Made by a program: the position numbers and the translations under genes. The notes beneath the pieces were generated by a model. The model was not told where the DNA came from. It saw nothing but the letters and a program-made list of their open reading frames with translations, and searched no databases. 64,000 nt of DNA from an uncultured Collinsella sp. (GTDB lineage: Bacteria > Actinomycetota > Coriobacteriia > Coriobacteriales > Coriobacteriaceae), in contig CAAERQ010000009.1 of assembly GCA_900758475.1 (NCBI GenBank), forward strand, positions 1 to 64,000, in the 5' to 3' direction. Positions within the stretch are counted from its first letter, which is position 1. Each line of letters begins with the position of its first letter. Shown here piece after piece: positions 19,257 through 29,738 of the stretch.

Positions 19257-20675
19257 ATGGCTGATTCCCAGACTGCAACCTCCGCGCCCGAGTTCAAGAG
19301 CGCCCACTTTATCGGTATCGGTGGCGCCGGCATGAGCGGCATCGCCCTCGTCCTGCACGAGCGCGGTTATACCGTTACCGGCTCCGACCTTAAGACGTCG
19401 CGCTATATTCGCCAGCTTACCCGTGCCGGCGTGAAGGTCCACGTGGGCCACGAGGCTGCGACGATCGACGAGGTCAAGCCCGACGTGGTCGTGGTCTCCA
19501 CCGCAATTCCCGAGTCCAACCCCGAGCTCGTGCGTGCCCGCGAGCTCGGTATTCCCGTGTGGCCCCGTGCCAAGATGCTCTCGGCCCTGGGCCACGGCTA
19601 CACCACCGTCGCCGTTGCCGGCACGCACGGCAAGACCACGACGTCTTCGATGTGCGCTACGATGCTCGATCGCATGGGCCTGGACCCCAGCTTTTTAATC
19701 GGTGGCATCGTCGAGGGCTACGACACCAACGGCAAGAACGGCTCGGGTGACTACTTTGTCGCCGAGGCCGACGAGTCCGACAGCTCGTTCCTGTTCCTGA
19801 ACCCCAACGTGGTCATCGTGACCAACGTCGAGGCCGACCATCTCGATCACTACTCGGGCATCGAGGAGATCGAGGCCACCTTTGCTAAGTTTATGGGGCT
19901 GGTGGGCGAGGACGGCACCGTCATCGTTTGCGGCGAGGATCCGCATCTGGTCGAGCTCGCCAAGTCGACGGGCCGTCATGTGCTTTCCTATGGCTTTGCC
20001 GAGAACAACGACATCGTCTGCGTACATCCGGATGTCAAGGGCATCCAGAGCGACTTTATCGTTCGCTTTGAGGACGGCACCGAGCACGCTGTCGAGATTA
20101 AGAGCAACCCCGGTCGTCACAACATGCTCAACGCCACGGCCGTCTTGACCGTCGCCCATGTCCTAGGCCTCGATATCGATGCCGCCGCTAAGGCACTTTC
20201 GAGTTTTGAGGGCGTCCGTCGTCGCTTTACCCACGTGGGCGATATCGACGGCATCACGGTGGTTGACGATTACGGCCATCATCCCACCGAGATCAAGGCG
20301 ACGCTCGCTGCTGCCTCTTCGCTGGGCTACAAACATGTCGACGTCGTGTTCCAACCGCACCGCTATTCGCGCCTGCAGGCTCTGTGCGATGACTTTGCCG
20401 ATGCCTTTGCCAACGCCGACAAGCTGCTGCTGATCGATGTATTCTCCGCCGGCGAGATGCCGATTCCGGGCGTTACCTCCAAAATGCTCGCAGATACCGT
20501 TCGCGCTAAGCACCCCGGCAAGGAGGTCGTGTACTGCTCCAGTCGTCTTGAGCTCAACCAGGAGCTTGAGAAGCTCGTGGGCGAGGGCGACCTGCTGCTC
20601 ACCATGGGTGCCGGTGACGTTACGACCGTCGGCCCCGAGTTCATCGAGTATCTGACTGCCAAGAAAGATGCTTAA
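19257..20675 (+). CDS. murC: UDP-MurNAc:L-alanine ligase
   Basis: A 472-aa cytoplasmic Mur ligase that adds the first amino acid of the stem peptide. IGIGGAGMSGIA forms the N-terminal nucleotide-binding loop; AGTHGKTTTSS is the ATP loop; TNVEADHLDHY and DDYGHHPTEI are MurC signatures. An in-frame GTG at 19230 is rejected because AAGGAG lies between it and the ATG chosen. The gap of about 97 bp after murG has no clear terminator. Confidence 0.96.
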   Translation: MADSQTATSAPEFKSAHFIGIGGAGMSGIALVLHERGYTVTGSDLKTSRYIRQLTRAGVKVHVGHEAATIDEVKPDVVVVSTAIPESNPELVRARELGIPVWPRAKMLSALGHGYTTVAVAGTHGKTTTSSMCATMLDRMGLDPSFLIGGIVEGYDTNGKNGSGDYFVAEADESDSSFLFLNPNVVIVTNVEADHLDHYSGIEEIEATFAKFMGLVGEDGTVIVCGEDPHLVELAKSTGRHVLSYGFAENNDIVCVHPDVKGIQSDFIVRFEDGTEHAVEIKSNPGRHNMLNATAVLTVAHVLGLDIDAAAKALSSFEGVRRRFTHVGDIDGITVVDDYGHHPTEIKATLAAASSLGYKHVDVVFQPHRYSRLQALCDDFADAFANADKLLLIDVFSAGEMPIPGVTSKMLADTVRAKHPGKEVVYCSSRLELNQELEKLVGEGDLLLTMGAGDVTTVGPEFIEYLTAKKDA

Positions 20676-20680
20676 CCTCT

Positions 20681-21592
20681 ATGGGTCTGTTTAACGCCGT
20701 CATGGCGCTTTCGGGCATGATCGACACGGACGTGGTCGAGGACGAACGTCTTGCACGCCATACAAGCTATCGTATCGGTGGCAAGGCCGACCTCTTTGTG
20801 ACGTGCCATAGCTACCATGCCCTGCGTCGCGCCGTGGCGGTGCTCGACCGCGAGCAGGTGCCGTGGGTGATTATCGGCAAGGGGTCCAATCTGCTTGTTG
20901 CCGATGCCGGTTATCGCGGCGCCGTTATTTCGCTGGGACGTGAGTTTCAGCGCACGGTTGTTGCCGAGGACGGCTGCACGCTGACCGTTGGTGCGGGCGT
21001 GATGTTCGCGCGTTTGGTCAACGACGCCTTGTCGCGCGGGCTTTCGGGCCTTGAGTTCGCGGTCGGTATTCCCGGTTCGGTCGGCGGCGCCGTGTCCATG
21101 AACGCAGGTACGCGGACCGAGTGGATCGGCTCTCTTATCGAGGACGTGGTCACGTTTGATCCGGCGTCCGGTATTAAGCACTATGCAGGGTCCGAGATCG
21201 CTTGGGGGTATCGCGAGTGCAGCTTACCGCGTAACGAGATCATTCTCGAGTGCGTGCTCAAGCTCAAACCCGCGTCTAAGGCCGACATTCGCGAGCGTAT
21301 GGAGCGGTACCTGACGCGCCGCAAGCGCACGCAGCCCATGGGCCGTGCATCCTGCGGATCGGTCTTTCGCAACCCGCCCGATGCAAGCGTGGGTAAGTTG
21401 ATTGAGGATTGTGGATTAAAGGGTTTTTCGGTTGGCGGTGCGGAAGTTTCGCCCGTACACGCTAATTTTATCGTTAATAACGGAACCGCCTCGGCCGATG
21501 ACGTGGCCGCGGTTATCAGGCATGTGCACGGAAAGGTGGGGGAGGCGTATGGCATCGAGCTCAGACCGGAAGTTAAATTCCTCGGCTTCTAG
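20681..21592 (+). CDS. murB: UDP-N-acetylenolpyruvoylglucosamine reductase
   Basis: A 303-aa FAD-dependent cytoplasmic reductase that makes UDP-MurNAc. The FAD-binding region includes WVIIGKGSNLLV and GLEFAVGIPGSVGGAVSMNAG; CGSVFRNP contains the catalytic serine, and IVNNGTASADDV is the type II C-terminal signature. Length is normal for the short MurB type. The ATG follows murC by 5 nt with a weak ribosome binding site; coupling is likely. Its 3' end overlaps ftsQ. Confidence 0.95.
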   Translation: MGLFNAVMALSGMIDTDVVEDERLARHTSYRIGGKADLFVTCHSYHALRRAVAVLDREQVPWVIIGKGSNLLVADAGYRGAVISLGREFQRTVVAEDGCTLTVGAGVMFARLVNDALSRGLSGLEFAVGIPGSVGGAVSMNAGTRTEWIGSLIEDVVTFDPASGIKHYAGSEIAWGYRECSLPRNEIILECVLKLKPASKADIRERMERYLTRRKRTQPMGRASCGSVFRNPPDASVGKLIEDCGLKGFSVGGAEVSPVHANFIVNNGTASADDVAAVIRHVHGKVGEAYGIELRPEVKFLGF

Positions 21593-22814
21593 AGCATCGA
21601 AACCAACCTTCCGCCGCGCCGGAGGGCGTTCCGGCGCACCTGCCCAGCCTCAACATAAGCCCGCCATGCCCTCCAAGTCTGTTGGGCCCGTTCGTCCTGC
21701 CAAGCGCCCGGTCGTCGGCTCGCAGCTGGGAGGACGCCCCGCTTCTAAAAAGACGAGTCGTCCGGCTCCGCGTCCTTCGGTGACGCCCAAGCCGGCGATG
21801 GGCACCAAGACCTCCCGATCCATGGCGACGCCCAAGCCTTCGCTGGGAGCTCGTGCGCCGCATGCCAGCCGTACGTTGGCTGGCACTAAGCCGCGTTCAC
21901 TGACATCGGTACCCGCCGCCAAGGCGTCTTCGGCAAAAAAGGGCATCAATCCTCTGTCATCGCTCGGTGCCATGGCGGGTAAGGCGACCGACGCCGCTTC
22001 TGCCATGAAGGGTAAGGGCAAGATCGCGGGCGGCATCCTGGCAGCCGTGGCCGTACTTGCCATTATTGCCATCGTCGTCATCAACTCTGGCCTGTTCTCC
22101 GCCACCGATATTCAGATTCATGGCAGCGAGCATGTGACCAAGCACGACGCCATGCAGCTCATCAGTCTTCCCGAGAACACGTCGCTCTTTAACGTGGATC
22201 CCGATCAGATCACCGAGGGCCTCAAGCAAAACCCATGGGTCTCGGGCGTGGATGTCCAGCGCCAGTTTCCCCATACGCTTATCATCACGCCGACGGAGCG
22301 TAAAGTTACCGCCATTGCGTATATCAGCTCCGACGACCTTGCTTGGGCTATCGGAGACGATGACACCTGGATCGCTCCGCTGTCGACGTCTGTCGAGGTG
22401 GACGACCAGGGGAACGTCATTACATCGGGGGAGGGTGCCAACACCCTGACCGGCATCGATGCGGCCCTGGCGCTTGCCAAGCACTACGGCGCCGTGCTGT
22501 TGACTGACGTCTCGGCCGATGTCGCACCGGTTTCGGGTCGGGCGGTGAGCTCCAAGGCCGTCAAGGCCGGCCTGGATTACGCACGCGGTTTTTCGAGCGA
22601 GTTCTTGGACCAGGTGAAGGATATTTCCACACCTTCCGTTGAGGCTATCTCGGCAAATCTCGACAACGGCGTTGAGGTGTCGCTGGGCGATTCGGACGAT
22701 ATCGCCAAGAAAGAACGCATCGTGACCAAGCTGCTTTCGCAGGTAGAGGGCGTGACCTATATCAATGTGCGCTCTCCGGGCAACTACACGTTTAGGAACG
22801 CACCGACCGCTTAG
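21549..22814 (+). CDS. ftsQ: divisome protein FtsQ/DivIB
   Basis: A 421-aa bitopic division protein. A long, basic Pro/Lys/Ser-rich cytoplasmic region (about residues 1-155) precedes one transmembrane helix (GGILAAVAVLAIIAIVVI). A POTRA domain follows directly: FSATDIQIHGSEHVTKHDA, then the FtsQ domain with the NPWVSGVDVQRQFPHTL signature. The N-terminus is much longer than in most homologues and low in complexity. The start is set by GGTGGGGGAGG 4 nt before the ATG, which gives a 44-nt overlap with murB. Confidence 0.88.
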   Translation: MASSSDRKLNSSASRASKPTFRRAGGRSGAPAQPQHKPAMPSKSVGPVRPAKRPVVGSQLGGRPASKKTSRPAPRPSVTPKPAMGTKTSRSMATPKPSLGARAPHASRTLAGTKPRSLTSVPAAKASSAKKGINPLSSLGAMAGKATDAASAMKGKGKIAGGILAAVAVLAIIAIVVINSGLFSATDIQIHGSEHVTKHDAMQLISLPENTSLFNVDPDQITEGLKQNPWVSGVDVQRQFPHTLIITPTERKVTAIAYISSDDLAWAIGDDDTWIAPLSTSVEVDDQGNVITSGEGANTLTGIDAALALAKHYGAVLLTDVSADVAPVSGRAVSSKAVKAGLDYARGFSSEFLDQVKDISTPSVEAISANLDNGVEVSLGDSDDIAKKERIVTKLLSQVEGVTYINVRSPGNYTFRNAPTA

Positions 22815-23013
22815 TATCCTAAACGGCTTTGTTGAGGGGCCATACCACGCCGTTTATCTGGTTTGTTTGGTTTTCACGGTCAATTATTTGACTGATACGT
22901 TCATAATGTGCAAACATAATACGGTTTACCTTTGCATTTACTTTCAACCTGAAGGTTAATGTGCGCAGGGGTCAACCCATGCTATGGCTATAACCTTTGT
23001 TCGGAGGACCGAC
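22815..23013 (+). promoter_or_regulatory. ftsZ leader with possible promoter
   Basis: This 199-bp gap is AT-richer than its surroundings and holds TTGACT (22888-22893) and CATAAT (22915-22920), spaced 21 bp, a weak match to a vegetative promoter. I see no terminator after ftsQ. A separate ftsZ promoter here would be in keeping with other bacteria. Confidence 0.35.
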
Positions 23014-24168
23014 ATGCACGAGACAGAGATCAACAACTACCTTGCCGTCATTAAGGTGGTCGGCGTCGGCGGCGGCGGTACCAACGCGGTCAATCGAATG
23101 ATCGAAGAGGGCATCCGCGGCGTCGAGTTTGTTGCCATCAACACCGATGCTCAGGCGCTCGCGATCTCTGATGCCGATATCAAGGTGCACATCGGCACCG
23201 ACCTTACCCGCGGCCTGGGCGCCGGCGCCAACCCTGAGGTTGGCCGCAAGGCTGCCGATGAGTCCCGCGACGATATCGCCGAGGCGCTCGCTGGCGCCGA
23301 CATGGTGTTCATCACCTGCGGCGAGGGTGGCGGCACCGGTACCGGCGCCGCTCCCATCGTTGCCGATATCGCGATGAACGAGGTCGGCGCGTTGACTGTC
23401 GCCGTCGTGACCAAGCCCTTCACCTTCGAGGGTCGCAAGCGCAAGAAGAGCGCCGAGGAGGGCATCAAGACCCTCTCCGATTGCGTCGACACCATGATCG
23501 TTATCCCTAACGACAAACTGCTCGACATCGCCGAGAAGAAGACCACCATGCTCGAGGCCTTCGCGATTGCCGATGGCGTCCTTTCCCAGGGCACCCAGGG
23601 CATCACCGACCTTATCACCGTCCCGGGTATCATCAACCTGGACTTCGCCGATGTTAAGACCATCATGAAGCAGGCCGGTACCGCCATGATGGGTATCGGT
23701 ACCGCTTCTGGGGACACCCGTGCCGTCGACGCTGCCCAGCAGGCTATCTCCAGCCCGCTGCTCGAGAGCTCCATCGATGGCGCCACGCGCGTTCTGCTTT
23801 CCATCGCCGGCTCCAAGGACCTGGGCATCCAGGAGATCAGCGACGCCGCCGACGTTGTCGCCAATGCCGTCGACCCCGAGGCCAACATCATCTTTGGTAC
23901 CGTTGTCGACGAGTCCCTGGGCGACCAGGTGCGCATCACCGTTATCGCCACGGGCTTCTCCGATTCCAACGTCAACCGTCAGGACGAGCTCTTCGCTGCT
24001 CAGCAGTCCCAGAGCAAGGCCGCTGCTTCTGCCGAGCCGCAGCGCACCGCTCCGGCTGCCAGCCCTGCTCAGGCTGCCCCGACTCGCAACGTTGGCGGTA
24101 CCGAGCTCCCCAACTTTGGTAACGACCAGTTCGAGCTTCCCGATTTCCTTAAGCGCGGCAGCTTCTAG
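23014..24168 (+). CDS. ftsZ: cell division GTPase FtsZ
   Basis: A 384-aa tubulin homologue that forms the Z-ring. [14 protein letters not shown] and the tubulin signature GGGTGTG (residues 105-111) bind GTP, and [11 protein letters not shown] is the T7 synergy loop. A linker of about 50 residues leads to a conserved C-terminal peptide (ELPDFLKR), the docking site for SepF. CGGAGGA lies 5 nt before the chosen ATG; the frame opens ten codons earlier. No ftsA is present in the cluster, so SepF downstream is the likely membrane anchor. Confidence 0.98.
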   Translation: MHETEINNYLAVIKVVGVGGGGTNAVNRMIEEGIRGVEFVAINTDAQALAISDADIKVHIGTDLTRGLGAGANPEVGRKAADESRDDIAEALAGADMVFITCGEGGGTGTGAAPIVADIAMNEVGALTVAVVTKPFTFEGRKRKKSAEEGIKTLSDCVDTMIVIPNDKLLDIAEKKTTMLEAFAIADGVLSQGTQGITDLITVPGIINLDFADVKTIMKQAGTAMMGIGTASGDTRAVDAAQQAISSPLLESSIDGATRVLLSIAGSKDLGIQEISDAADVVANAVDPEANIIFGTVVDESLGDQVRITVIATGFSDSNVNRQDELFAAQQSQSKAAASAEPQRTAPAASPAQAAPTRNVGGTELPNFGNDQFELPDFLKRGSF

Positions 24169-24190
24169 TTCGTTTTTCTCAACGACTTGC

Positions 24191-24225
24191 AAGGGGTGCG
24201 TCCGATTGGGCGCGCCCCTTTTTTG
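24191..24225 (+). terminator. intrinsic terminator after ftsZ
   Basis: AAGGGGTGCG (24191-24200) pairs with CGCGCCCCTT (24211-24220), with one mismatch near the loop side, and ends in TTTT. Confidence 0.85.
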
Positions 24226-24263
24226 TTGTGTTTCGCCTTTGTAAACGAAAGCCTCCAATCTCC

Positions 24264-24306
24264 TTACGTTCCCTTTACGTTTGCTCCTTACCGCTGCGGG
24301 TATCCT
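24264..24306 (+). promoter_or_regulatory. candidate Pho box and promoter for the yfiH-pst operon
   Basis: TTACGT at 24264 and again at 24275 are spaced exactly 11 bp, and TTACCG follows at 24288. Eleven-base direct repeats of TT-A-type hexamers are the known form of PhoP boxes in Bacillus and of PHO boxes in Streptomyces. A -10-like TATCCT lies at 24301. The genes downstream include pstSCAB, classic members of a phosphate regulon, which supports the reading. Confidence 0.45.
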
Positions 24307-24385
24307 TTTTTATGAAGTGTGGCAGCCGTATGACACGGACTGCTGCGGCTTCGCCGCGATACTTGTGTTATTAGGAGGCTTTAGT

Positions 24386-25186
24386 ATGGCAGCACGTGCG
24401 GACAACGTTTCGCGTGTCGACCATGATGGAGTTACGTTGGTGGAGGGCGCGACGCTCGATGTTCGCTTTGCCTTTACCGAGCGCACCGGTGGCGTTTCCG
24501 AAGATGCGTACTCCTCGCTCAACCTGGGCTCGCATGTAGGCGATGACCCCTTTGCTGTTCAAGAAAATCGTCGTCGCGCGCTCGAGGCCATGGGGGCCGC
24601 CGAGTGCGAGCATAATCTGCTTGTTCCCAATCAGGTGCACGGCGACCATGTCGTGACGGTGACCTCGAACGGCGCCGACGATCTCGAGAACATTCGCGAG
24701 CAGATTGCCGAGGGCTGCGATGCCATCGTCTGTACGGCCCATGAGGTGCCCGTGCTGCTCTGCTTTGCCGACTGCGTTCCCGTGGTGCTGGTCGCCCCCG
24801 GCGGATTTGCCGTGGTGCATTCCGGATGGAAGGGCACGATCGCGCGCATTTCCGCCAAGGCGTGCCAGGCGCTTTGCGAGGCAGCCGGTTGCAATGCGAG
24901 CGATGTTTCTGCCTATATCGGCCCCCATATCCTGGGTGACGAGTACGAGGTTTCCCAAGAACTTATGGATCGCTTTTCCGCCGAGTTCGCATGCATCGAT
25001 GCTACCGCTTCTCGTATGCTTGATCTTTCCGCCGCCATTCGCGAGGCGCTGGTGGATGCCGGTGTCGATGCGGATAGGATTGTGGATACCCAACTTTCGA
25101 CCGTTCGTCAGAACGATCGCTTTTATTCCTACCGCAACGAGGGTGGCACCTGCGGGCGCCATGCAGCAATCGGCGTGATGCTATGA
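24386..25186 (+). CDS. YfiH/PgeF-type multicopper-like (laccase-domain) protein
   Basis: A 266-aa cytoplasmic protein of the DUF152 family, related to YfiH, YlmD and PgeF. Family members act as purine nucleoside phosphorylase or adenosine deaminase, or edit misincorporated wall precursors. Visible signatures are NQVHGDHV, CFADCVPV, VVHSGWKGTI and the C-terminal GGTCGRHA; the zinc-binding residues are the His of VHGD, the Cys of ADCVP and the His of VHSGW. The start follows AGGAGG by 5 nt; the longer open frame is not used. Downstream of ftsZ is its normal place, and its stop overlaps pstS by 4 nt. Confidence 0.88.
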   Translation: MAARADNVSRVDHDGVTLVEGATLDVRFAFTERTGGVSEDAYSSLNLGSHVGDDPFAVQENRRRALEAMGAAECEHNLLVPNQVHGDHVVTVTSNGADDLENIREQIAEGCDAIVCTAHEVPVLLCFADCVPVVLVAPGGFAVVHSGWKGTIARISAKACQALCEAAGCNASDVSAYIGPHILGDEYEVSQELMDRFSAEFACIDATASRMLDLSAAIREALVDAGVDADRIVDTQLSTVRQNDRFYSYRNEGGTCGRHAAIGVML

Positions 25187-26019
25187 GAAAGATCGCATCG
25201 GTCCTGAGTGCAGCAGTGCTTGCGCTCACGCTGTGCGCCTGCTCTTCGGGATCTTCTACGTCTTCTATTACCGTGGCCGGCTCGACCACTTGCCTTCCCA
25301 TTGCTGAGATCGCGGCCGAGGGCTTTAAGGAAGAGACCGGCATCGACGTGCTCGTCTCTGGCCTTGGTTCCTCTGCGGGCATCGAAGCCGTTAGCGCCGG
25401 CACCGCCGACATCGCTAGCTCATCTCGTGGCCTCAATGCCGACGAGCAGGATTTGGGCCTGACCCCAATCGTTATCGCGCACGATGGCATCGCAGTCATC
25501 GTGAACGACGACAACCCGGTCGACAATCTCTCGACCGAGCAGCTCCGCGATATTTACGCCGGCAAGATCACCAACTGGAAAGAAGTCGGCGGAGAGGACC
25601 TGAAGATTCAGGTTATCAACCGCGACGAGGCGTCCGGTACGCGCGAGGCCTTCCGCACTATCGTGATGGACGGCGCGCCGTTCGATCGCCGCTCGGCTGT
25701 TCTTTCGGGTACGGGCCAGGTACGCGATGTCGTATCCCGCTCACGTGGCGCTATTGGCTACATCTCGCTGGGTTTTGTCGAGAGCCTCAACGCCAAGACC
25801 TCGGTTAAGGCCGTTTCAGTCAACCATGTCGAGGCATCCGAGAAGACGGTCGCAAGTGGCGGCTATCCCATCTCGCGTGACCTTTACTTCTTTGTGAAGG
25901 GTACGCCTTCGCAGCAGGCGCAGGACTACATTGACTATGTGACATCCGAGAAGATGGACAAGCAGATTCGCGAGGCGGGCTTTATTCCCGTCACCAACGA
26001 CGGAAAGGGGAGTGAGTAG
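25183..26019 (+). CDS. pstS: phosphate ABC transporter substrate-binding lipoprotein
   Basis: A 278-aa secreted lipoprotein that captures phosphate for PstCAB. The signal peptide ends in a lipobox LCAC with Cys20 as the lipidated residue. The mature part has the phosphate-binding loops AGSTTCLP, SSRGLN and DEASGTREAF. Its length is typical of the shorter Gram-positive PstS. It starts within the yfiH stop codon (ATGA overlap), which is an unusual arrangement that ties pst expression to yfiH. Confidence 0.95.
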   Translation: MRKIASVLSAAVLALTLCACSSGSSTSSITVAGSTTCLPIAEIAAEGFKEETGIDVLVSGLGSSAGIEAVSAGTADIASSSRGLNADEQDLGLTPIVIAHDGIAVIVNDDNPVDNLSTEQLRDIYAGKITNWKEVGGEDLKIQVINRDEASGTREAFRTIVMDGAPFDRRSAVLSGTGQVRDVVSRSRGAIGYISLGFVESLNAKTSVKAVSVNHVEASEKTVASGGYPISRDLYFFVKGTPSQQAQDYIDYVTSEKMDKQIREAGFIPVTNDGKGSE

Positions 26020-26020
26020 C

Positions 26021-26944
26021 GTGGAGGCACAGGAAACCCCCCAGATTGAGCATGAGGCGCAGGTGCCCAAAAAGCGTGAGTTGGCGTTGGTGTCACGCAG
26101 CACCTATCTTAAGGAGAAGGCGCTGCAGTGGATCTTCTTTGCCTGCGCGTTCTTGGCGGTCGTCACCGTCATCCTGATCTTTGTCTTTACCACGTACTCG
26201 GCGCTGCCGGTCTTTACCGACATCGGTCTGGTGGACTTCTTTAGCTTTACGTGGGCGCCCTCTGAGGGTCACTACGGCATTATGTCGCTGCTGGCGGGCT
26301 CTGGCCTGGTGACGGTCGGTGCCCTTGCCATGGGCGTGCCGTTGGGTGTGGGCACAGCCGTGTATCTGGTCGAGATCGCCAGCAAGCGCGTGCGCAGGCT
26401 CATTAGCCCCGCTGTCGACCTGCTGGCGGGCATCCCCTCCATCATCTACGGCTTCTTCGGCATGATCATCATCCGCCCGTTTATCGCCCAGCTGACCGGC
26501 GGCCTTGGATTTGGCGCACTGACGGCGTGGTTCGTGCTCGCCATCATGATCGTCCCTACCATCACCACGCTTACCATAGATGCCCTCAATTCCATTCCCA
26601 TGGGCATTCGCGAGGCGTCCTATGCCATGGGTGCCACCAAGTGGCAGACCATCTACAAGGTCGTGCTTCCTGCAGCCAAGCTGGGCATTGTCGATGCGAT
26701 TGTCTTGGGTATGGGGCGTGCCATCGGTGAGACCATGGCCGTGCTGATGGTCGTGGGCAACGCCCCGGTCATTCCGGATAGCATCTCGAGCCCCATCTCG
26801 ACGCTCACGAGTCAGATTGCGCTCGACATGAGTTATTCCTCGGGCCTGCACCGCTCGGCTCTGTTCGGCATGGGCGTTGTCCTGTTTATCATCTCCGCTG
26901 CACTGGTGGGTATCGTCCGCCTGATTTCCAAGAAGAGGGGGTAG
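26021..26944 (+). CDS. pstC: phosphate ABC transporter permease PstC
   Basis: A 307-aa membrane permease subunit with six predicted helices and the EAA-type loop REASYAMGATKWQTIYKVVLPAA, written here as the coupling segment before LGIVDAIVLG. A hydrophilic N-terminus of about 35 residues precedes the first helix. The start is taken at the GTG 10 nt after GAAAGGGG; a GTG three codons earlier sits too close to that site. It lies directly after pstS. Confidence 0.92.
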   Translation: MEAQETPQIEHEAQVPKKRELALVSRSTYLKEKALQWIFFACAFLAVVTVILIFVFTTYSALPVFTDIGLVDFFSFTWAPSEGHYGIMSLLAGSGLVTVGALAMGVPLGVGTAVYLVEIASKRVRRLISPAVDLLAGIPSIIYGFFGMIIIRPFIAQLTGGLGFGALTAWFVLAIMIVPTITTLTIDALNSIPMGIREASYAMGATKWQTIYKVVLPAAKLGIVDAIVLGMGRAIGETMAVLMVVGNAPVIPDSISSPISTLTSQIALDMSYSSGLHRSALFGMGVVLFIISAALVGIVRLISKKRG

Positions 26945-26947
26945 GCT

Positions 26948-27853
26948 ATGTCCGATTCCGTTGACACGACGGTCGATACGACCTCGTCGCGTGAGCGCAT
27001 CAAGCGTGCCCTTTCCCATGGCAAGAAGGGCCGCATCAACAAGGATCTGTCCAACAAGATCATGCTCGGCGTGTTTCGCGCCGCGGCCTATATCACCACG
27101 CTGGTGCTGATCGCCATCATCGCCTACGTGGTCATCAACGGCCTGCCGCATATCTCGCTCGACTTTATCTTCGGCTGGCCGCAGGGCGTCAACGCCGAGG
27201 GCGGCATTTGGCCCACGATCGTCTCGACCATCTACGTGACGGCGCTCGCCATGCTCATCTGCACGCCGGTTGCCGTCCTGGCTGCGGTCTATCTGGCCGA
27301 ATACGCCAAGCAGGGCAAGATTGTCGACATCATTCGCTATGCTGCCGATGCCCTGGCCTCGGTGCCCTCCATTGTTATGGGCCTCTTTGGCTACGCCTTG
27401 TTTGTCGAGGCCGTGGGCCTGGGCCTTTCGATGGTTTCGGCCGCGCTGGCGCTGGCGCTTCTGATGCTGCCTATCGTCATGCGCACCACCGAGGAGGCAA
27501 TCCGCGCCGTTCCGCGCTATATCCGTTGGGGCGCATATGGCCTGGGCGCCACCAAGTGGCAGGTCGTCTCCAAGATCGTGCTTCCTTCGGCTTTTGGCCG
27601 CATCGCCACCGGCATCGTGCTTGCCATCGGCCGCGCCATCGGCGAGACTGCGGTGGTGCTCTACACCATGGGTCAGGCCATCAACCTGCCTATCTCGCCA
27701 CTCGATTCCGGCCGCCCCATGACGGTCCACCTGTACCTGCTTGCCAACGACGGCATCAACATGAACGCAGCCTATGGCACCGCGCTTTTGCTGATGGCGA
27801 TTATTCTGGCCTTCAACCTGTTTGCGCGCTATCTGTCGCGCAAACGCCGCTAG
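26948..27853 (+). CDS. pstA: phosphate ABC transporter permease PstA
   Basis: A 301-aa permease partner of PstC, with six hydrophobic helices and the coupling loop WGAYGLGATKWQVVSKIVLP. The helix after it (GIVLAIGRAIGETAVVL) is the usual PstA signature. The N-terminal 45 residues are charged and cytoplasmic. The ATG lies 3 nt after pstC with AGAGGGGG upstream. Confidence 0.93.
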   Translation: MSDSVDTTVDTTSSRERIKRALSHGKKGRINKDLSNKIMLGVFRAAAYITTLVLIAIIAYVVINGLPHISLDFIFGWPQGVNAEGGIWPTIVSTIYVTALAMLICTPVAVLAAVYLAEYAKQGKIVDIIRYAADALASVPSIVMGLFGYALFVEAVGLGLSMVSAALALALLMLPIVMRTTEEAIRAVPRYIRWGAYGLGATKWQVVSKIVLPSAFGRIATGIVLAIGRAIGETAVVLYTMGQAINLPISPLDSGRPMTVHLYLLANDGINMNAAYGTALLLMAIILAFNLFARYLSRKRR

Positions 27854-27865
27854 TTAAGGAGTCCC

Positions 27866-28669
<804 letters not shown>

Positions 28670-28761
28670 TCGGTGCGACTAGTCCCAAGCCGATCGGACC
28701 TGGTCCGGTGCGTATTCACTGTGCGGGCGGCATGACCGCACCCAACTGATTGGAGTGAACC

Positions 28762-29619
28762 ATGCGCAAACTGTTTTCCCGTCAGCTCATCGAGGCCCGT
28801 CATGAGATGTTGAGCATCTACGAGGCTGTAGACCTGGCGCTTCACGACGCCGTGAAGGCCTATGTGACCGACGACCGCAAGCTCGCCACCAAGACCAAGA
28901 AGCGCACGCTTTCGATTGATGCTCGCTGCGCCAACCTGGAGGCCGTGTGCTACAACCTGATCGCTACGCAGTCGCCGGTCGCCTCGGACTTCCGCTTGCT
29001 GCAGACGATCATCTACGTCGACTTTAACCTGCAGCGCATGACCGATAAGGTTCGCCAGGTCTGCCGCGCCACGCGCCACATGGTCAAGGCCGACATCTCG
29101 CTGCCTCAGGAGCTTGTGACCTTGGTTGAAGCCGAGGCCGAGGCCGTCTATCAGGTGCTGGGTTCGTCGCTTTCTGCGCTCGTCACCAACGACATGTCCA
29201 TCATCTGCAACCTGGCCGGCGAGGACGAGCCGGTGCATGCGGCGTACGAGAAGTTCTTCCGCACCTTTAACCGCATGGACACGGGCGATTTTATGGACGA
29301 CGACAGCAACTATGACGACCTGCGCCGCGCCATCATGGTCTCGCGCTACCTCGATCGTATCGCCTCGATTTCGATCGATGCCGCCTGCCGTCTGACCTTC
29401 CTTTTGACCGGACAGCGTATGACTGCCGGCGATATCGCCCGTACGGACGAGGATGAGCTTGAGAGCATGCGCGTGCCTTCGGGCGAGGGTGTCATCATGA
29501 GGCCTGCCGTCGATGCACACTATGTTGCCAAAGTGCCCGCTAACGAGGTGAGCGAGGGTCTCCGCTACCTGCTCGAGCACCTCGAGGACGAGGACGACGC
29601 CGAGGACGACGAGGAGTAA
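28762..29619 (+). CDS. phoU: phosphate-signalling protein PhoU
   Basis: A 285-aa cytoplasmic, all-helical protein with two PhoU three-helix bundles (about residues 5-95 and 115-215) that dampens Pst activity and the phosphate two-component system. It is longer than the usual 215-240 residues because of a C-terminal extension ending in a strongly acidic run (EDEDDAEDDEE). GGAGTGAACC precedes the ATG. No phoR/phoP pair is found in the window. Confidence 0.88.
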   Translation: MRKLFSRQLIEARHEMLSIYEAVDLALHDAVKAYVTDDRKLATKTKKRTLSIDARCANLEAVCYNLIATQSPVASDFRLLQTIIYVDFNLQRMTDKVRQVCRATRHMVKADISLPQELVTLVEAEAEAVYQVLGSSLSALVTNDMSIICNLAGEDEPVHAAYEKFFRTFNRMDTGDFMDDDSNYDDLRRAIMVSRYLDRIASISIDAACRLTFLLTGQRMTAGDIARTDEDELESMRVPSGEGVIMRPAVDAHYVAKVPANEVSEGLRYLLEHLEDEDDAEDDEE

Positions 29620-29656
29620 GTAACCCCGTTCGTCTAAAAATTGTAAATACCTAAGT

Positions 29657-29696
29657 GAGCGCGGCCTTGCACATGCGGGGCCGCGCTCTTGCGTTA
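29657..29696 (+). terminator. intrinsic terminator after phoU
   Basis: GAGCGCGGCC (29657-29666) and GGCCGCGCTC (29679-29688) form a perfect 10-bp stem, followed by TTGCGTT. It ends the pst-phoU transcript and shows that an open frame starting at 29655 is not the real start of the next gene. Confidence 0.75.
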
Positions 29697-29738
29697 GCAT
29701 GGGACTACTTGTTTGGCTGTCAGCGGAGGCGATTGGCA

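Noticed and set aside
22972..24258. 428-aa minus-strand open frame opposite ftsZ
   Set aside because: Antisense shadow; composition (Gly/Asp/Leu/His) reflects reverse-read codons of a highly biased gene.
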